Notes under the pieces: generated by a model
What the model saw: only the letters and a program-made list of their open reading frames with translations
Told to the model about the DNA's origin: nothing
Databases searched by the model: none
DNA from: Vibrio sp. LaRot3
GTDB lineage: Bacteria > Pseudomonadota > Gammaproteobacteria > Enterobacterales > Vibrionaceae
Assembly (NCBI RefSeq): GCF_027587025.1
Contig: NZ_JAPPTI010000002.1
Location: 372,001 to 436,000 of the forward strand
Direction of reading: 5' to 3'
DNA: 64,000 nucleotides
Position numbers and translations under genes: made by a program
Part shown: positions 23,144 through 29,948 of the stretch, in pieces
Numbering within the stretch: the first letter of the stretch is position 1
How the letters are laid out: every line of letters begins with the position of its first letter

Positions 23144-23458
23144 TTATGGTTGAAGGGACTGTTTTTCTTTGAAGTAAAGATACATTGGGAGCCCAAACGA
23201 CACTCCTACAGACAAAGTTCCCAACACTGCAAAATATCGATACTTCACTTTATGTCTGTGTCCGTCCGCTAAGATAAATCCTATCAGAGCAATCGCACCA
23301 ACCAAAACATCAAGCCAAGCCATTATACTAATGGGGTTTACCAACATATCATTGAGCAAAAGGCCAATATCTAAGCCATTAGTAATTAACCAAGGAACCA
23401 ACGCTCCATACGGTAGCAATATACCTAAAAAAGTAAGAACTAAATAAAACCTTACCAT
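23144..23458 (-). CDS. DUF2834 domain membrane protein
   Basis: A 104-residue protein with three membrane segments: FYLVLTFLGILLPYGALVPW, IMAWLDVLVGAIALIGFILA and YFAVLGTLSVGVSFGLPMYLY. The first segment with LPY.ALVPWL and the central IMAWLDVLVG match DUF2834, a family of unknown function found in cyanobacteria and marine gammaproteobacteria. Start ATG with AAGGATG upstream. Normal single-gene cassette. Confidence 0.75.
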   Translation of the reverse strand: MVRFYLVLTFLGILLPYGALVPWLITNGLDIGLLLNDMLVNPISIMAWLDVLVGAIALIGFILADGHRHKVKYRYFAVLGTLSVGVSFGLPMYLYFKEKQSLQP

Positions 23459-23492
23459 TTTGCCATCCTTGCAAATTTATTGTACTAAGCCC

Positions 23493-23582
23493 TAACGCCC
23501 AGTTAAGGTGTGAGCCACGCTTGGCTATACTTGAGCGAAGCGAAAGCGCCAAGCGTTGCGAATCACTCTTAATGCTTTTTTA
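23493..23582 (-). repeat. attC site, compact form
   Basis: A 90-nt site: TAACGCCCAGTTAAGGTGTG ... TACTTGAGCGAAGCGAAAGC ... CACTCTTAATGCTTTTTTA. GTTA is changed to TTTA. Confidence 0.82.
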
Positions 23583-24032
23583 GCCGAGTTTTATACGACA
23601 TAGCTCATTAATAGCCTTGTCTACAAAATACTCCCAAACGTGCTTGAATGCTGCATGTTGTGTTGGAAAAGGCGATAACTCTAACGCTTCTTCTAAGCTG
23701 CACCATTTAAAATCTGTGTGTTCGTGATTAAGAACGATCTCTTGATTCGCTTGGCACTTAACGACAAAGACTGGGATGACTTCAATAACGTTCGAGTAGG
23801 ACTCATAAAACTGTTCTAAAAATTGACCATTGTACAGTTCTGTCACTTCAATCTGGGTTTCTTCCTGAAACTCTCGAACGATGGTTTGCCAAGGCAACTC
23901 ACCTTCTTCCATTGAACCTGCAACATGGCACCAAAAGCCACCTTTCACTCGCTTCATTAGAAGCATCTTTGTTTCGCCATTAATTTCCGACAACGCCACA
24001 CCGGAAACAATTGAATTATTTATTGGAATCAT
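23580..24032 (-). CDS. Nudix hydrolase
   Basis: A 150-residue Nudix protein. The Nudix box is complete: GSMEEGE, then REFQEETQIEV (G-x5-E-x7-R-E-x-x-E-E), at about residues 39-62. The upstream FWCHVAG is the usual strand before the box. It hydrolyses a nucleoside-diphosphate-linked compound; the substrate (dihydroneopterin triphosphate-like, NTP or sugar nucleotide) is not predictable. Start ATG with AGGTAT upstream. The last residues lie next to the compact attC. Confidence 0.88.
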   Translation of the reverse strand: MIPINNSIVSGVALSEINGETKMLLMKRVKGGFWCHVAGSMEEGELPWQTIVREFQEETQIEVTELYNGQFLEQFYESYSNVIEVIPVFVVKCQANQEIVLNHEHTDFKWCSLEEALELSPFPTQHAAFKHVWEYFVDKAINELCRIKLG

Positions 24033-24061
24033 TTTTATACCTAGAAACTACGATAGTCGGC

Positions 24062-24181
24062 TAACGCCGCATTAAGTAGTGAGCAACGCAATACCAATGC
24101 CTCCGCATACCACCTTAAACACTAAACGCAACGCATAGTAAAAATGCCGCGCGTGCTGAATCACTCTTAAATTGTTTGTTA
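24062..24181 (-). repeat. attC site
   Basis: Starts TAACGCCGCATTAAGTAGTG, contains CGCATAGTAAAAATGCCGCG and ends CACTCTTAAATTGTTTGTTA. Confidence 0.87.
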
Positions 24182-24481
24182 TGTTGATTCTTCCTCTGAC
24201 TCATGGATATGCCTGAGCCCTTCTTTGCGAAGGTGATAAGCTAATGCGAAAGAAATAGTTAACAAACTCAAAAATGTCAGATAAGTACCAACACTCATCG
24301 AACTTATGAAATCGAGAAAGCTCAATGGCTTTTCGCCTTTTTCTACAGTAACTTTTGCAATAAAACTTAGAGGTACTATTGTCAATAAAAGCATCAAGCC
24401 TTTATAAATAGACACCCCAATATCAACTAATGTTTTTCCAAATAACTCTCTTGCTTTCGGATTATAATCATCAGCTTTCAA
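24179..24481 (-). CDS. Hypothetical membrane protein
   Basis: A 100-residue protein with two membrane segments (YKGLMLLLTIVPLSFIAKV and SVGTYLTFLSLLTISFALAY) and a charged C-terminal tail (RKEGLRHIHESEEEST). The start is a TTG at 24481 behind AGGAGAAGAGC; no ATG is available in frame. The stop overlaps the attC high end. No family recognised. Confidence 0.6.
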   Translation of the reverse strand: MKADDYNPKARELFGKTLVDIGVSIYKGLMLLLTIVPLSFIAKVTVEKGEKPLSFLDFISSMSVGTYLTFLSLLTISFALAYHLRKEGLRHIHESEEEST

Positions 24482-24513
24482 GCTCTTCTCCTAGTTTCAA
24501 CTACCAAAAAACA

Positions 24514-24632
24514 TAACGCTAACTAGACAACTAACAGCCGCCTTTAGCCCTCACATAATGCCGTTTTTCATTTACTGACTCAATTACAAATCAATACCCT
24601 ACACCAATGTCAGTAAGTTAGACTGCTAGTTG
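24514..24632 (-). repeat. Atypical attC-like sequence
   Basis: Begins TAACGCTAACTAGACAACTA and ends with GTTAGACTGCTAGTTG, giving imperfect inverted ends (CAACTA.. and ..TAGTTG). It does not match the three attC subfamilies of the array. It may be an attC of foreign type or a decayed one. Confidence 0.35.
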
Positions 24633-24744
24633 CTGAAACCCCCTAAGTGAGCCCGTAAATAACTGGCTCAATGATAGGCAATCACTTCTCACGGTAAATT
24701 GTCTGCTTCTCACAAGCTACGAAATACCCCACAATGTCAGGTGT

Positions 24745-25215
24745 TTACTCTGTCAATGTTGGTCGGTACGGCTCTTCACGCACACCACGAGAAAGTACCA
24801 GCTTAATCATAAATATTGGTGCAAGCCACTCTAGACCTACTGGCGCTGGAATTAATGTTGCTAAAATAACTAATTACATCACAATCAGTAATGCGATTGG
24901 GCGATAGAGATACATTGGTACGAAGTGCAAAAAGACAATCGAACCCATCATCATTGCGTACCAGAAAAATGCATACGACCACGTGATATCAAATCAGAGT
25001 GGAACCGCAAACAACTGAAAATGAATAGCAGGGAACAGGAATTTACTTCCAACCAGTTTGCCTAGCGTTGTTAGTTCTAACGATTGAACCGTATGCAAAA
25101 ATCGCTTCATTGAACCTAAAGAGTTACTTAACACTGAGTACTCTTTGCGCCTGATGTTCTTTCCCTACAGCGCCATTAAAAGTACAATGTACGAAATAAT
25201 CCAAGTTAAAGGTAC
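24745..25215 (-). pseudogene. Membrane-protein pseudogene with three internal stops
   Basis: One minus-strand frame reads as membrane protein for 157 codons: VPLTWIISYIVLLMAL, stop, GKNIRRKEYSVLSNSLGSMK..., FPAIHFQLFAVPL, stop, FDITWSYAFFWYAMMMGSI VFLHFVPMYLYRPIALLIVM, stop, LVILATLIPAPVGLEWLAPI... and ends EEPYRPTLTE. The three stops (TAG, TGA, TAA) are in frame with no indel. The 5' end is lost: a stop lies just upstream and no start codon remains. It fills most of the gene-free interval 24482-25220. The parent family is not recognised. Confidence 0.7.
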
Positions 25216-25220
25216 TTAAA

Positions 25221-25985
25221 ATGCTTAATAGGTTTTTTGGTCTCGCGCTTCTAATAGCTATTACTGGTTGCCAAGACGAAGTTAAAAATGAAAAACAACA
25301 GCCGCAACGTTCTCCACTTACTGTTGAAATGAAATCAAATCCAGCACCAAGCTGGAAAAATATAGAATCAATCTTAGCAAAGTGTAAACCTCAAGGCTCT
25401 GCCTATCAGAATGCTACTCAGGCAGAGAAAGACTTCCGAGTAAAAATGAATGGTAAATCTTGGCGTGACCAGAGTGCTGAAGAGCGTGCGGAAAATAGTA
25501 AGTTAAGTAAGAACACAAAAACTACTAATAACGATTTACGCAAGTGTCGCCATAGTTTAGACACTGAATTGAGAAAAGCGCACTTTCAGTATCAAAGTGA
25601 GCTTGGTTATGACGAAGAATGGTCAAAGGAATATGTTGGCTTGAAGTTTAAGTATTCTATTAAGCGTGAAGAAGGTGATTCAAACATCGATCTTCTTATC
25701 AAAGCAATCAACCACGTGAATCCATTGCCACGAATTTCTAGTTACTATGATTATCAAGCTCTAGCTATTAATGGTGACATTACTGAAGCGACGTTCGTGG
25801 ATACGACCAATGGCAAGTATATTAGCAAAGAGCGTCTACTGATCGAAAAGATGGGAACTTACAACTACAGCTTATATAAAGATGGTCACTCGGGCTCACC
25901 TTACCAAGCAAGTGCTACATTTGAAGAAGACGGTAGTTTTGTAGTACGACTAAAAGATTACGTTCTTGATGTAACGGTAAAATAA
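25221..25985 (+). CDS. Putative lipoprotein, opposite orientation to the array
   Basis: A 254-residue protein with a lipoprotein signal peptide (LNRFFGLALLIAITGCQ; lipobox ITGC, Cys 17). The mature part is polar: a charged helical stretch (KDFRVKMNGKSWRDQSAEERAENS) with LRKCRHSLDTELRKAHFQ, then a beta-rich C-terminal half (YNYSLYKDGHSG, SFVVRLKDYVLDVTVK). It starts at an ATG with AAAGGTACTTAAA before it and has its own terminator at 26012. It runs against the array, so it must carry its own promoter, which would lie within the decayed gene upstream. No family recognised. Confidence 0.68.
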   Translation: MLNRFFGLALLIAITGCQDEVKNEKQQPQRSPLTVEMKSNPAPSWKNIESILAKCKPQGSAYQNATQAEKDFRVKMNGKSWRDQSAEERAENSKLSKNTKTTNNDLRKCRHSLDTELRKAHFQYQSELGYDEEWSKEYVGLKFKYSIKREEGDSNIDLLIKAINHVNPLPRISSYYDYQALAINGDITEATFVDTTNGKYISKERLLIEKMGTYNYSLYKDGHSGSPYQASATFEEDGSFVVRLKDYVLDVTVK

Positions 25986-26011
25986 CTACCCATCCAAATT
26001 TAAATTCAATT

Positions 26012-26045
26012 AAAAGGTTGCCGAACATGGGCAACCTTTTTTCTA
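26012..26045 (+). terminator. Terminator of the plus-strand lipoprotein gene
   Basis: An 11-bp stem AAAAGGTTGCC (26012-26022) pairs with 26030-26040 around a 7-nt loop and continues into TTTTTT. Terminators are rare inside cassette arrays, which supports independent expression of this gene. Confidence 0.85.
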
Positions 26046-26083
26046 TAAGCAATACCGAAAAAACCTCGTATATCACCTCAACC

Positions 26084-26131
26084 ACCACTTAGTAAAAATA
26101 CCACGGGTGCCGAATCGTTCTCCAATAGACA
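26084..26131 (-). repeat. Half attC (left arm missing)
   Basis: CCACTTAGTAAAAATACCAC and GGTGCCGAATCGTTCTCCAA match the second half of the CATAGTAAAAATACCACGCG subfamily. It is directly abutted by another truncated site. Confidence 0.5.
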
Positions 26132-26133
26132 CC

Positions 26134-26176
26134 TAACGCCGTATTAAGGTATGACCGCCGCTTAAATACTTTGTTA
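26134..26176 (-). repeat. Internally deleted attC (43 nt)
   Basis: TAACGCCGTATTAAGGTATG is joined to ACCGCCGCTTAAATACTTTG TTA. Both ends are present, the centre is gone. It follows the half-site at 26084 directly. Confidence 0.65.
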
Positions 26177-26515
26177 TGAGTGATATATACGATTAACGGA
26201 ATCTATATAATTTTGTAGTTCTCGCGATTTACGATGAACAAGAAATACAGAAGCTAAGTATAAAAGTGACAAAGAGCCCCATAAGATGATACCTAAAGAG
26301 TTCTCAAAGGGAATCCCAATAAGCGCATTAAATAAAAAAGCAATGATTACGATAACATAGCGCCAATGTTGTAACTTTAATTCATACACATTCAGCTCAA
26401 TGTTTCGAACAATAAAGACTGGCATTGTTGCCCATGTTAAACGAATACTAATTCGGTTCGCTTCAGATTTAGCTTTATATCCTTGGTTAATCAACGCTTC
26501 CAGTAAACTGTTCAT
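26174..26515 (-). CDS. Hypothetical membrane protein
   Basis: A 113-residue protein: a soluble N-terminal part (NSLLEALINQGYKAKSEANRISIRL), then two membrane segments (WRYVIVIIAFLFNALIGIPF and LGIILWGSLSLLYLASVFLV) and a short charged tail. The ATG at 26515 has GGGG six bases upstream. It is the last cassette gene on the right, where the first cassette next to attI would be expected; instead degenerate repeat remnants and a BCCT gene follow. Confidence 0.6.
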   Translation of the reverse strand: MNSLLEALINQGYKAKSEANRISIRLTWATMPVFIVRNIELNVYELKLQHWRYVIVIIAFLFNALIGIPFENSLGIILWGSLSLLYLASVFLVHRKSRELQNYIDSVNRIYHS

Positions 26516-26527
26516 TACTAGCCCCAA

Positions 26528-26576
26528 TATGCAACATGGCTACCACACCAAGCTAGGATGACTATTTTTGAGAATA
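26528..26576 (-). repeat. Possible attC remnant at right array end
   Basis: TGCAACATGGCTACCACACC resembles the GCAACGCTACCACCAAACC block of attC sites, and GAATAACGC lies about 40 bp on. No complete site and no attI can be recognised here. Confidence 0.3.
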
Positions 26577-26663
26577 ACGCTAAAACTTTAACACATCGCA
26601 CTAATTAAACGACCTACATCTATCGCTACCCTATCCGTACTCTTTATTGCCTTTCGACCAGCA

Positions 26664-26691
26664 ATAAAAAAGGGCGATATAATCGCCCTTT
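26664..26691 (-). terminator. Terminator of the right BCCT gene
   Basis: A perfect 10-bp stem (AAAGGGCGAT at 26669-26678 and its complement at 26682-26691) has an ATA loop. On the minus strand it runs into TTTTTTATTGC. It ends the transporter transcript before the array. Confidence 0.9.
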
Positions 26692-26711
26692 CAATCAAAT
26701 GACTACCGAGT

Positions 26712-28286
26712 TTATTTGTAGCGCTCTGTGCGCATACCCATTAGTAGGCTGACACACATCAGCAGCAATACAATGGTAAACGGCAGTGCAGTTGAAATCG
26801 CACCCGCTTGCAATGCTTGAATGGCTTCTGTACCACCAATCCAAAGCAAGGCCACTGCGATTGCACCTTCCATAAATGCCCAGAACACACGTTGTAGAAC
26901 GGGCGCGTCTACTTTACCACCCGCGGTGATGCTGTCGATTACTAGCGAACCTGAGTCTGAAGACGTAATGAAGAATACCAATACAAGAACTACGGCGATG
27001 ACAGAAAGCAGAGTGCCGTATGGTAGTGCATCAAACATCTCAAACATTGCAAGTGAAACGTCGGTTAGACCTTTTGCACCCAAAATGCCCTCGCCTTGTA
27101 TCACTTGATCAATCGCGATGCCGCCAAAAACAGACATCCATACCAGTGTTACTGCAGTAGGTACAATTAGAACAGCAGTAATGAACTGACGAACTGTACG
27201 GCCGCGAGAAACGCGCGCAATGAACATACCAACAAATGGTGACCATGAAATCCACCAAGCCCAGTAGAATACTGTCCAACCTTGGAACCAAGCTTCATCT
27301 TCACGGCCATGTGGGTTACTTAATGGGATTAGGTTTTCTACATAAGCCATGAAAGTGTTTGGAATATTGCCCAAAGCAACCGCCCAACCAATCAGCGCAA
27401 CAAGAATAAGCAGCAAGAATGCCACCACCATGTTGATGTTACTGATCACTTTTACACCGCCATCAATACCACGTAAAACCGATACTACAGCTAGCAGCGT
27501 AACGATTGTAATCACCACAACTTGCAGCCCTAAGCCTGCTTCAAAACCAAATACGTGCTGAATACCACTTGCTGCTTGTTGCGCGCCAAGGCCAAGCGAG
27601 GTCGCCAAACCGAAAAGCGTTGCCAATACAGCGAGAATATCCACAACGTGACCAGCCCAACCCCAAGCGCGATCGCCAAGAAGCGGATAGAAGATGGAGC
27701 GGATAGAAAGCGGTAGACCTTTGTTATAAGCAAAGAACGCCAATGATAGCGCTACAACACCGTAAATAGCCCAAGGGTGAAGACCCCAGTGATACATAGT
27801 CGCGCCCATCGCTAAGCGTGCTGCTTCTGGGGTATTGGCTTCAACACCTAACGGAGTTTCATACCAACCCGTAAAGTAAGCCACTGGCTCAGCAACACTC
27901 CAGAACATAAGGCCGATACCCATGCCGGCTGCAAACAACATAGACAGCCATGAAATGAATGAGTAATCAGCTGTTGCATCTTGACCACCTAGGCGAATCT
28001 TACCTAGTGGTGAAACAACCAGTGCTAAACAAAAGATAACGAAGATGTTACCAGACCAAATAAATAGCCAGTCAAACGCACCAATAATGTCCCATTTAAA
28101 ACCATCCAAATGTGTTTTAGCTACTTCTGGGTCTAAAACCAAAGCCGCTAAGAGGAACAAAGCAATAAAGCCCGCACTCACACCAAAAACGGGGTTATGA
28201 ACATCAAAGCCCCATTTCTGCACATTGTCCTGACCGATCGTATAATCGGTACTATCGATACTGTATTTATCGATTCCTTTTGTCAT
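26712..28286 (-). CDS. BCCT family betaine transporter, next to the CosR-like regulator
   Basis: A 524-residue inner-membrane transporter with about 12 membrane segments and the same signatures as the gene at 2632 (GMGIGLMFWSVAEP, FYWAWWISWSPFVG, NPHGRED). ATG at 28286 with GAGAG upstream. In V. parahaemolyticus a BCCT gene (bccT3) lies divergent from the MarR-type regulator gene cosR, and the same arrangement is seen here with 323 bp between the start codons. CosR represses compatible-solute genes at low salt in that species, so this gene is probably osmoregulated. The symbol is not assigned because the numbering is species-specific. Confidence 0.92.
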   Translation of the reverse strand: MTKGIDKYSIDSTDYTIGQDNVQKWGFDVHNPVFGVSAGFIALFLLAALVLDPEVAKTHLDGFKWDIIGAFDWLFIWSGNIFVIFCLALVVSPLGKIRLGGQDATADYSFISWLSMLFAAGMGIGLMFWSVAEPVAYFTGWYETPLGVEANTPEAARLAMGATMYHWGLHPWAIYGVVALSLAFFAYNKGLPLSIRSIFYPLLGDRAWGWAGHVVDILAVLATLFGLATSLGLGAQQAASGIQHVFGFEAGLGLQVVVITIVTLLAVVSVLRGIDGGVKVISNINMVVAFLLLILVALIGWAVALGNIPNTFMAYVENLIPLSNPHGREDEAWFQGWTVFYWAWWISWSPFVGMFIARVSRGRTVRQFITAVLIVPTAVTLVWMSVFGGIAIDQVIQGEGILGAKGLTDVSLAMFEMFDALPYGTLLSVIAVVLVLVFFITSSDSGSLVIDSITAGGKVDAPVLQRVFWAFMEGAIAVALLWIGGTEAIQALQAGAISTALPFTIVLLLMCVSLLMGMRTERYK

Positions 28287-28609
28287 ATTTTCTCTCTTAC
28301 TCTTTTCATCTTCTTTAGAGCTATAAGCGAATTAAATCAGCATGAAAACTTGATTAAACTCTCATTAGTGTACGCTTCTGAACGAAATCTGCCAGTTTGC
28401 AACGTGGTTTTGGTCGATAAATCTACGATTTAGCTTTTAACTGGATATTTTTTGTTCGATGCATAACGCAATCTATAAATACGGCATACGAAAATATGAT
28501 TAGTGCTCTAATGTTTTGAGCTCAATAATAATATTGGCTGATGGGTTCTCATTGCCCTACTTTTAAGGTATGTTTCACGCTTATAAACCGCTATCTGTAA
28601 GGTCTCAAG
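28287..28609. promoter_or_regulatory. Divergent intergenic region between BCCT and cosR-like genes
   Basis: No reading frame is supported in these 323 bp. It must contain both promoters and any CosR operator. The stretch is AT-rich on the BCCT side. I could not fix a -10/-35 pair or a regulator dyad with confidence. Confidence 0.55.
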
Positions 28610-29095
28610 TTGGAAAAACACGAAGAAGTTCTTGTCTCTATCAGACAAATCATCCGCGCCATCGATTTGCACTCTAAGAAGTTGAGCAAAGAGTCAGGTT
28701 TGACCGGGCCTCAGCTTATTCTGATGCGTTCAATCCGTGATCTGGGTGATGTAACGATCAAAGAACTGTCTAACCATACCAACATGAGCCAAGCGACTGC
28801 GACCATCATTCTTGACCGCTTACAGCGAAATGAGTTGATCGAGCGTCGACGCAGTGAAACAGACAAGCGAAAAGTACACGCCTACCTTACCGACAAAGGT
28901 AAACAAGTATTAAATGATGCACCAATGCCATTGCAGCAAAACTTTATTAATAAGTTTCAAAAGCTTGAAGAGTGGGAACAAACGTTACTTCTCTCGTCTG
29001 TGCAGCGTTTGTCATCCATGATGAATGCAGAAGATATAGAGGTAGATGCGGTTCTTGAGCTTGGCAGTATCACCAAGCCTGCGGAATCACACTAA
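28610..29095 (+). CDS. cosR: MarR family regulator, CosR/EctR-like
   Basis: A 161-residue MarR-type winged-helix protein (SGLTGPQLILMRSIRDLGD, VTIKELSNHTNMSQATATIILDRLQR as the recognition region, RRRSETDKRKVHAYLTDKG as the wing). Start is TTG at 28610 behind TAAGG. In Vibrio, CosR represses ectoine and betaine synthesis and transport at low salinity, and in methylotrophs the related EctR represses ect genes. The divergent BCCT gene matches the cosR locus of V. parahaemolyticus. The symbol rests on this context plus the sequence type. Confidence 0.78.
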   Translation: MEKHEEVLVSIRQIIRAIDLHSKKLSKESGLTGPQLILMRSIRDLGDVTIKELSNHTNMSQATATIILDRLQRNELIERRRSETDKRKVHAYLTDKGKQVLNDAPMPLQQNFINKFQKLEEWEQTLLLSSVQRLSSMMNAEDIEVDAVLELGSITKPAESH

Positions 29096-29353
29096 AGTAT
29101 AAGCAAGGGTCGCGGTGCTTGGTAACATCAGTGCCGCCCAAAATAGGCTGTGAACAAGGTTTAAGTTACGCAAGCGTATTGCAAACGGCGCGGCAATAAA
29201 TAACCCCAGAAGCGCGTAAAGCGCAAGCTCTGACGCAAACATTGCCAGCACGACAATAAATGCAATTGCGGTGATGATTTCAATGTTGTTCAGGTGTAAT
29301 TTTTTACCCAAACCAAAAATAAAAAAACAAGCAGCAAGCGAAGGTATCATCAT
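29087..29353 (-). CDS. Small inner-membrane protein
   Basis: An 88-residue protein with three or four hydrophobic stretches (IPSLAACFFIFGLG, IITAIAFIVVLAMFASELAL, LLGLFIAAPFAI, FWAALMLPSTATLAYTLV). It overlaps the end of the cosR-like gene by 9 bp on the other strand (convergent). It lies beside the Fur box at 29390, so it may be part of the iron response. No family is named with confidence. Confidence 0.6.
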   Translation of the reverse strand: MMIPSLAACFFIFGLGKKLHLNNIEIITAIAFIVVLAMFASELALYALLGLFIAAPFAIRLRNLNLVHSLFWAALMLPSTATLAYTLV

Positions 29354-29388
29354 TACGTTATATAAGTATTATTTACTTTAGAATGATA

Positions 29389-29411
29389 GTAATGAGAATC
29401 GTTATCATTAG
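29389..29411. promoter_or_regulatory. Fur box
   Basis: AATGAGAATCGTTATCATT matches the 19-bp Fur consensus (GATAATGATAATCATTATC) in most positions. It lies between the divergent small membrane protein and the cysteine-rich protein, so one or both should be repressed by iron-loaded Fur. Confidence 0.75.
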
Positions 29412-29442
29412 CAAGTGCTTTGTGAAATTTCTGGACCAATAA

Positions 29443-29751
29443 ATGAAAACTCCTTGTATTGGCGCATGTAAAAACAATGGCGGTATATGTAGTGGATGTC
29501 ATCGCACGGTTGGTGAGATCACCCAATGGCGCCATTTAGACGACGCAGAACACCAAGCCATCATGGATAAGCTCGCAAGAAAAGAAACCACCCATGCCTG
29601 CCCTACCTGTAATAGCAATGCTTATTGCGACATCAGTGCAGGAAAATCCACATGTTGGTGTTTCGAGTTAGAAAAACGCGATCGATCAGGCATTGAAGAA
29701 ACTGGCGTTTGTATGTGCCGAACGTGTCTGTCCGCATTACCGATTGAATAA
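29443..29751 (+). CDS. DUF1289 / cysteine-rich CWC fusion protein
   Basis: A 102-residue protein with 13 cysteines. The N-terminal half is DUF1289-like (PCIGACKNNGGICSGCHRTVGEITQWRHL). The C-terminal half is a cysteine-rich CWC module (HACPTCNSNAYCD, STCWCFELEKRD, CMCRTCLSALP). Both modules are probable metal or Fe-S binders of unknown role. A Fur box 32 bp upstream predicts iron regulation, fitting an iron-cofactor role. Cytosolic, no signal peptide. Fusion of the two modules in one small protein is common in Vibrio. Confidence 0.78.
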   Translation: MKTPCIGACKNNGGICSGCHRTVGEITQWRHLDDAEHQAIMDKLARKETTHACPTCNSNAYCDISAGKSTCWCFELEKRDRSGIEETGVCMCRTCLSALPIE

Positions 29752-29889
29752 TTATTTTGAATTAGAAAATCTAATGAATCACATAGATTTTTATCTTGCG
29801 TGAGTTCACACTTTTAGATTGCCATCCGCTCTAACCCACTCTAATATCGCGCCACTGTAAATTCCCTTTACCGTTTTAATTAATTAGCT

Positions 29890-29910
29890 GAGATAAGGCT
29901 TCCTTGTCTC
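29890..29910 (+). other. Leader hairpin before the EmrD-like gene
   Basis: GAGATAAGG (29890-29898) pairs with CCTTGTCTC (29902-29910) around a CTT loop, including one G-T pair. No T-tract follows, so it is not a classical terminator. It lies in the 5' leader and may affect mRNA stability or translation. Confidence 0.45.
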
Positions 29911-29948
29911 GGCGGTCGCTGTTTTGTTTATTTTGTGGGTATCGACTA

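Larger units (their letters stand above)
4352..26576 (-). mobile_element. Integron cassette array without integrase (CALIN-type)
   Basis: About 36 genes, mostly single-gene cassettes read on the minus strand, are separated by about 30 attC sites. On the plus strand most sites run from TAACGCC(G/C)..TTAAG to ..AATC-CTCTTAAACGCTTTGTTA, which is the reverse complement of R''-L''...L'-R' in Vibrio superintegron repeats. Gene stops usually lie within or just beside the preceding attC. In this orientation attI and intI should sit beyond the right end, but a terminator and a BCCT gene follow directly. No tyrosine-recombinase reading frame occurs anywhere in the 64 kb. Left and right ends are set by degenerate attC-like remnants and are approximate. 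Confidence 0.9.

Noticed and set aside
6296..24181. CRISPR-like repeated elements
   Set aside because: The repeats are 40-130 nt, divergent, separated by genes and have inverted end symmetry; they are attC sites. No cas genes are present.
24482..25220. Decayed integron integrase in the gene-poor interval
   Set aside because: The readable decayed frame encodes a hydrophobic membrane protein, without recombinase motifs.
26528..26711. Possible attI/intI at the right end of the array
   Set aside because: Only 196 bp separate the last cassette gene from the BCCT gene, and they hold repeat remnants and a terminator; no recombinase coding sense on either strand.
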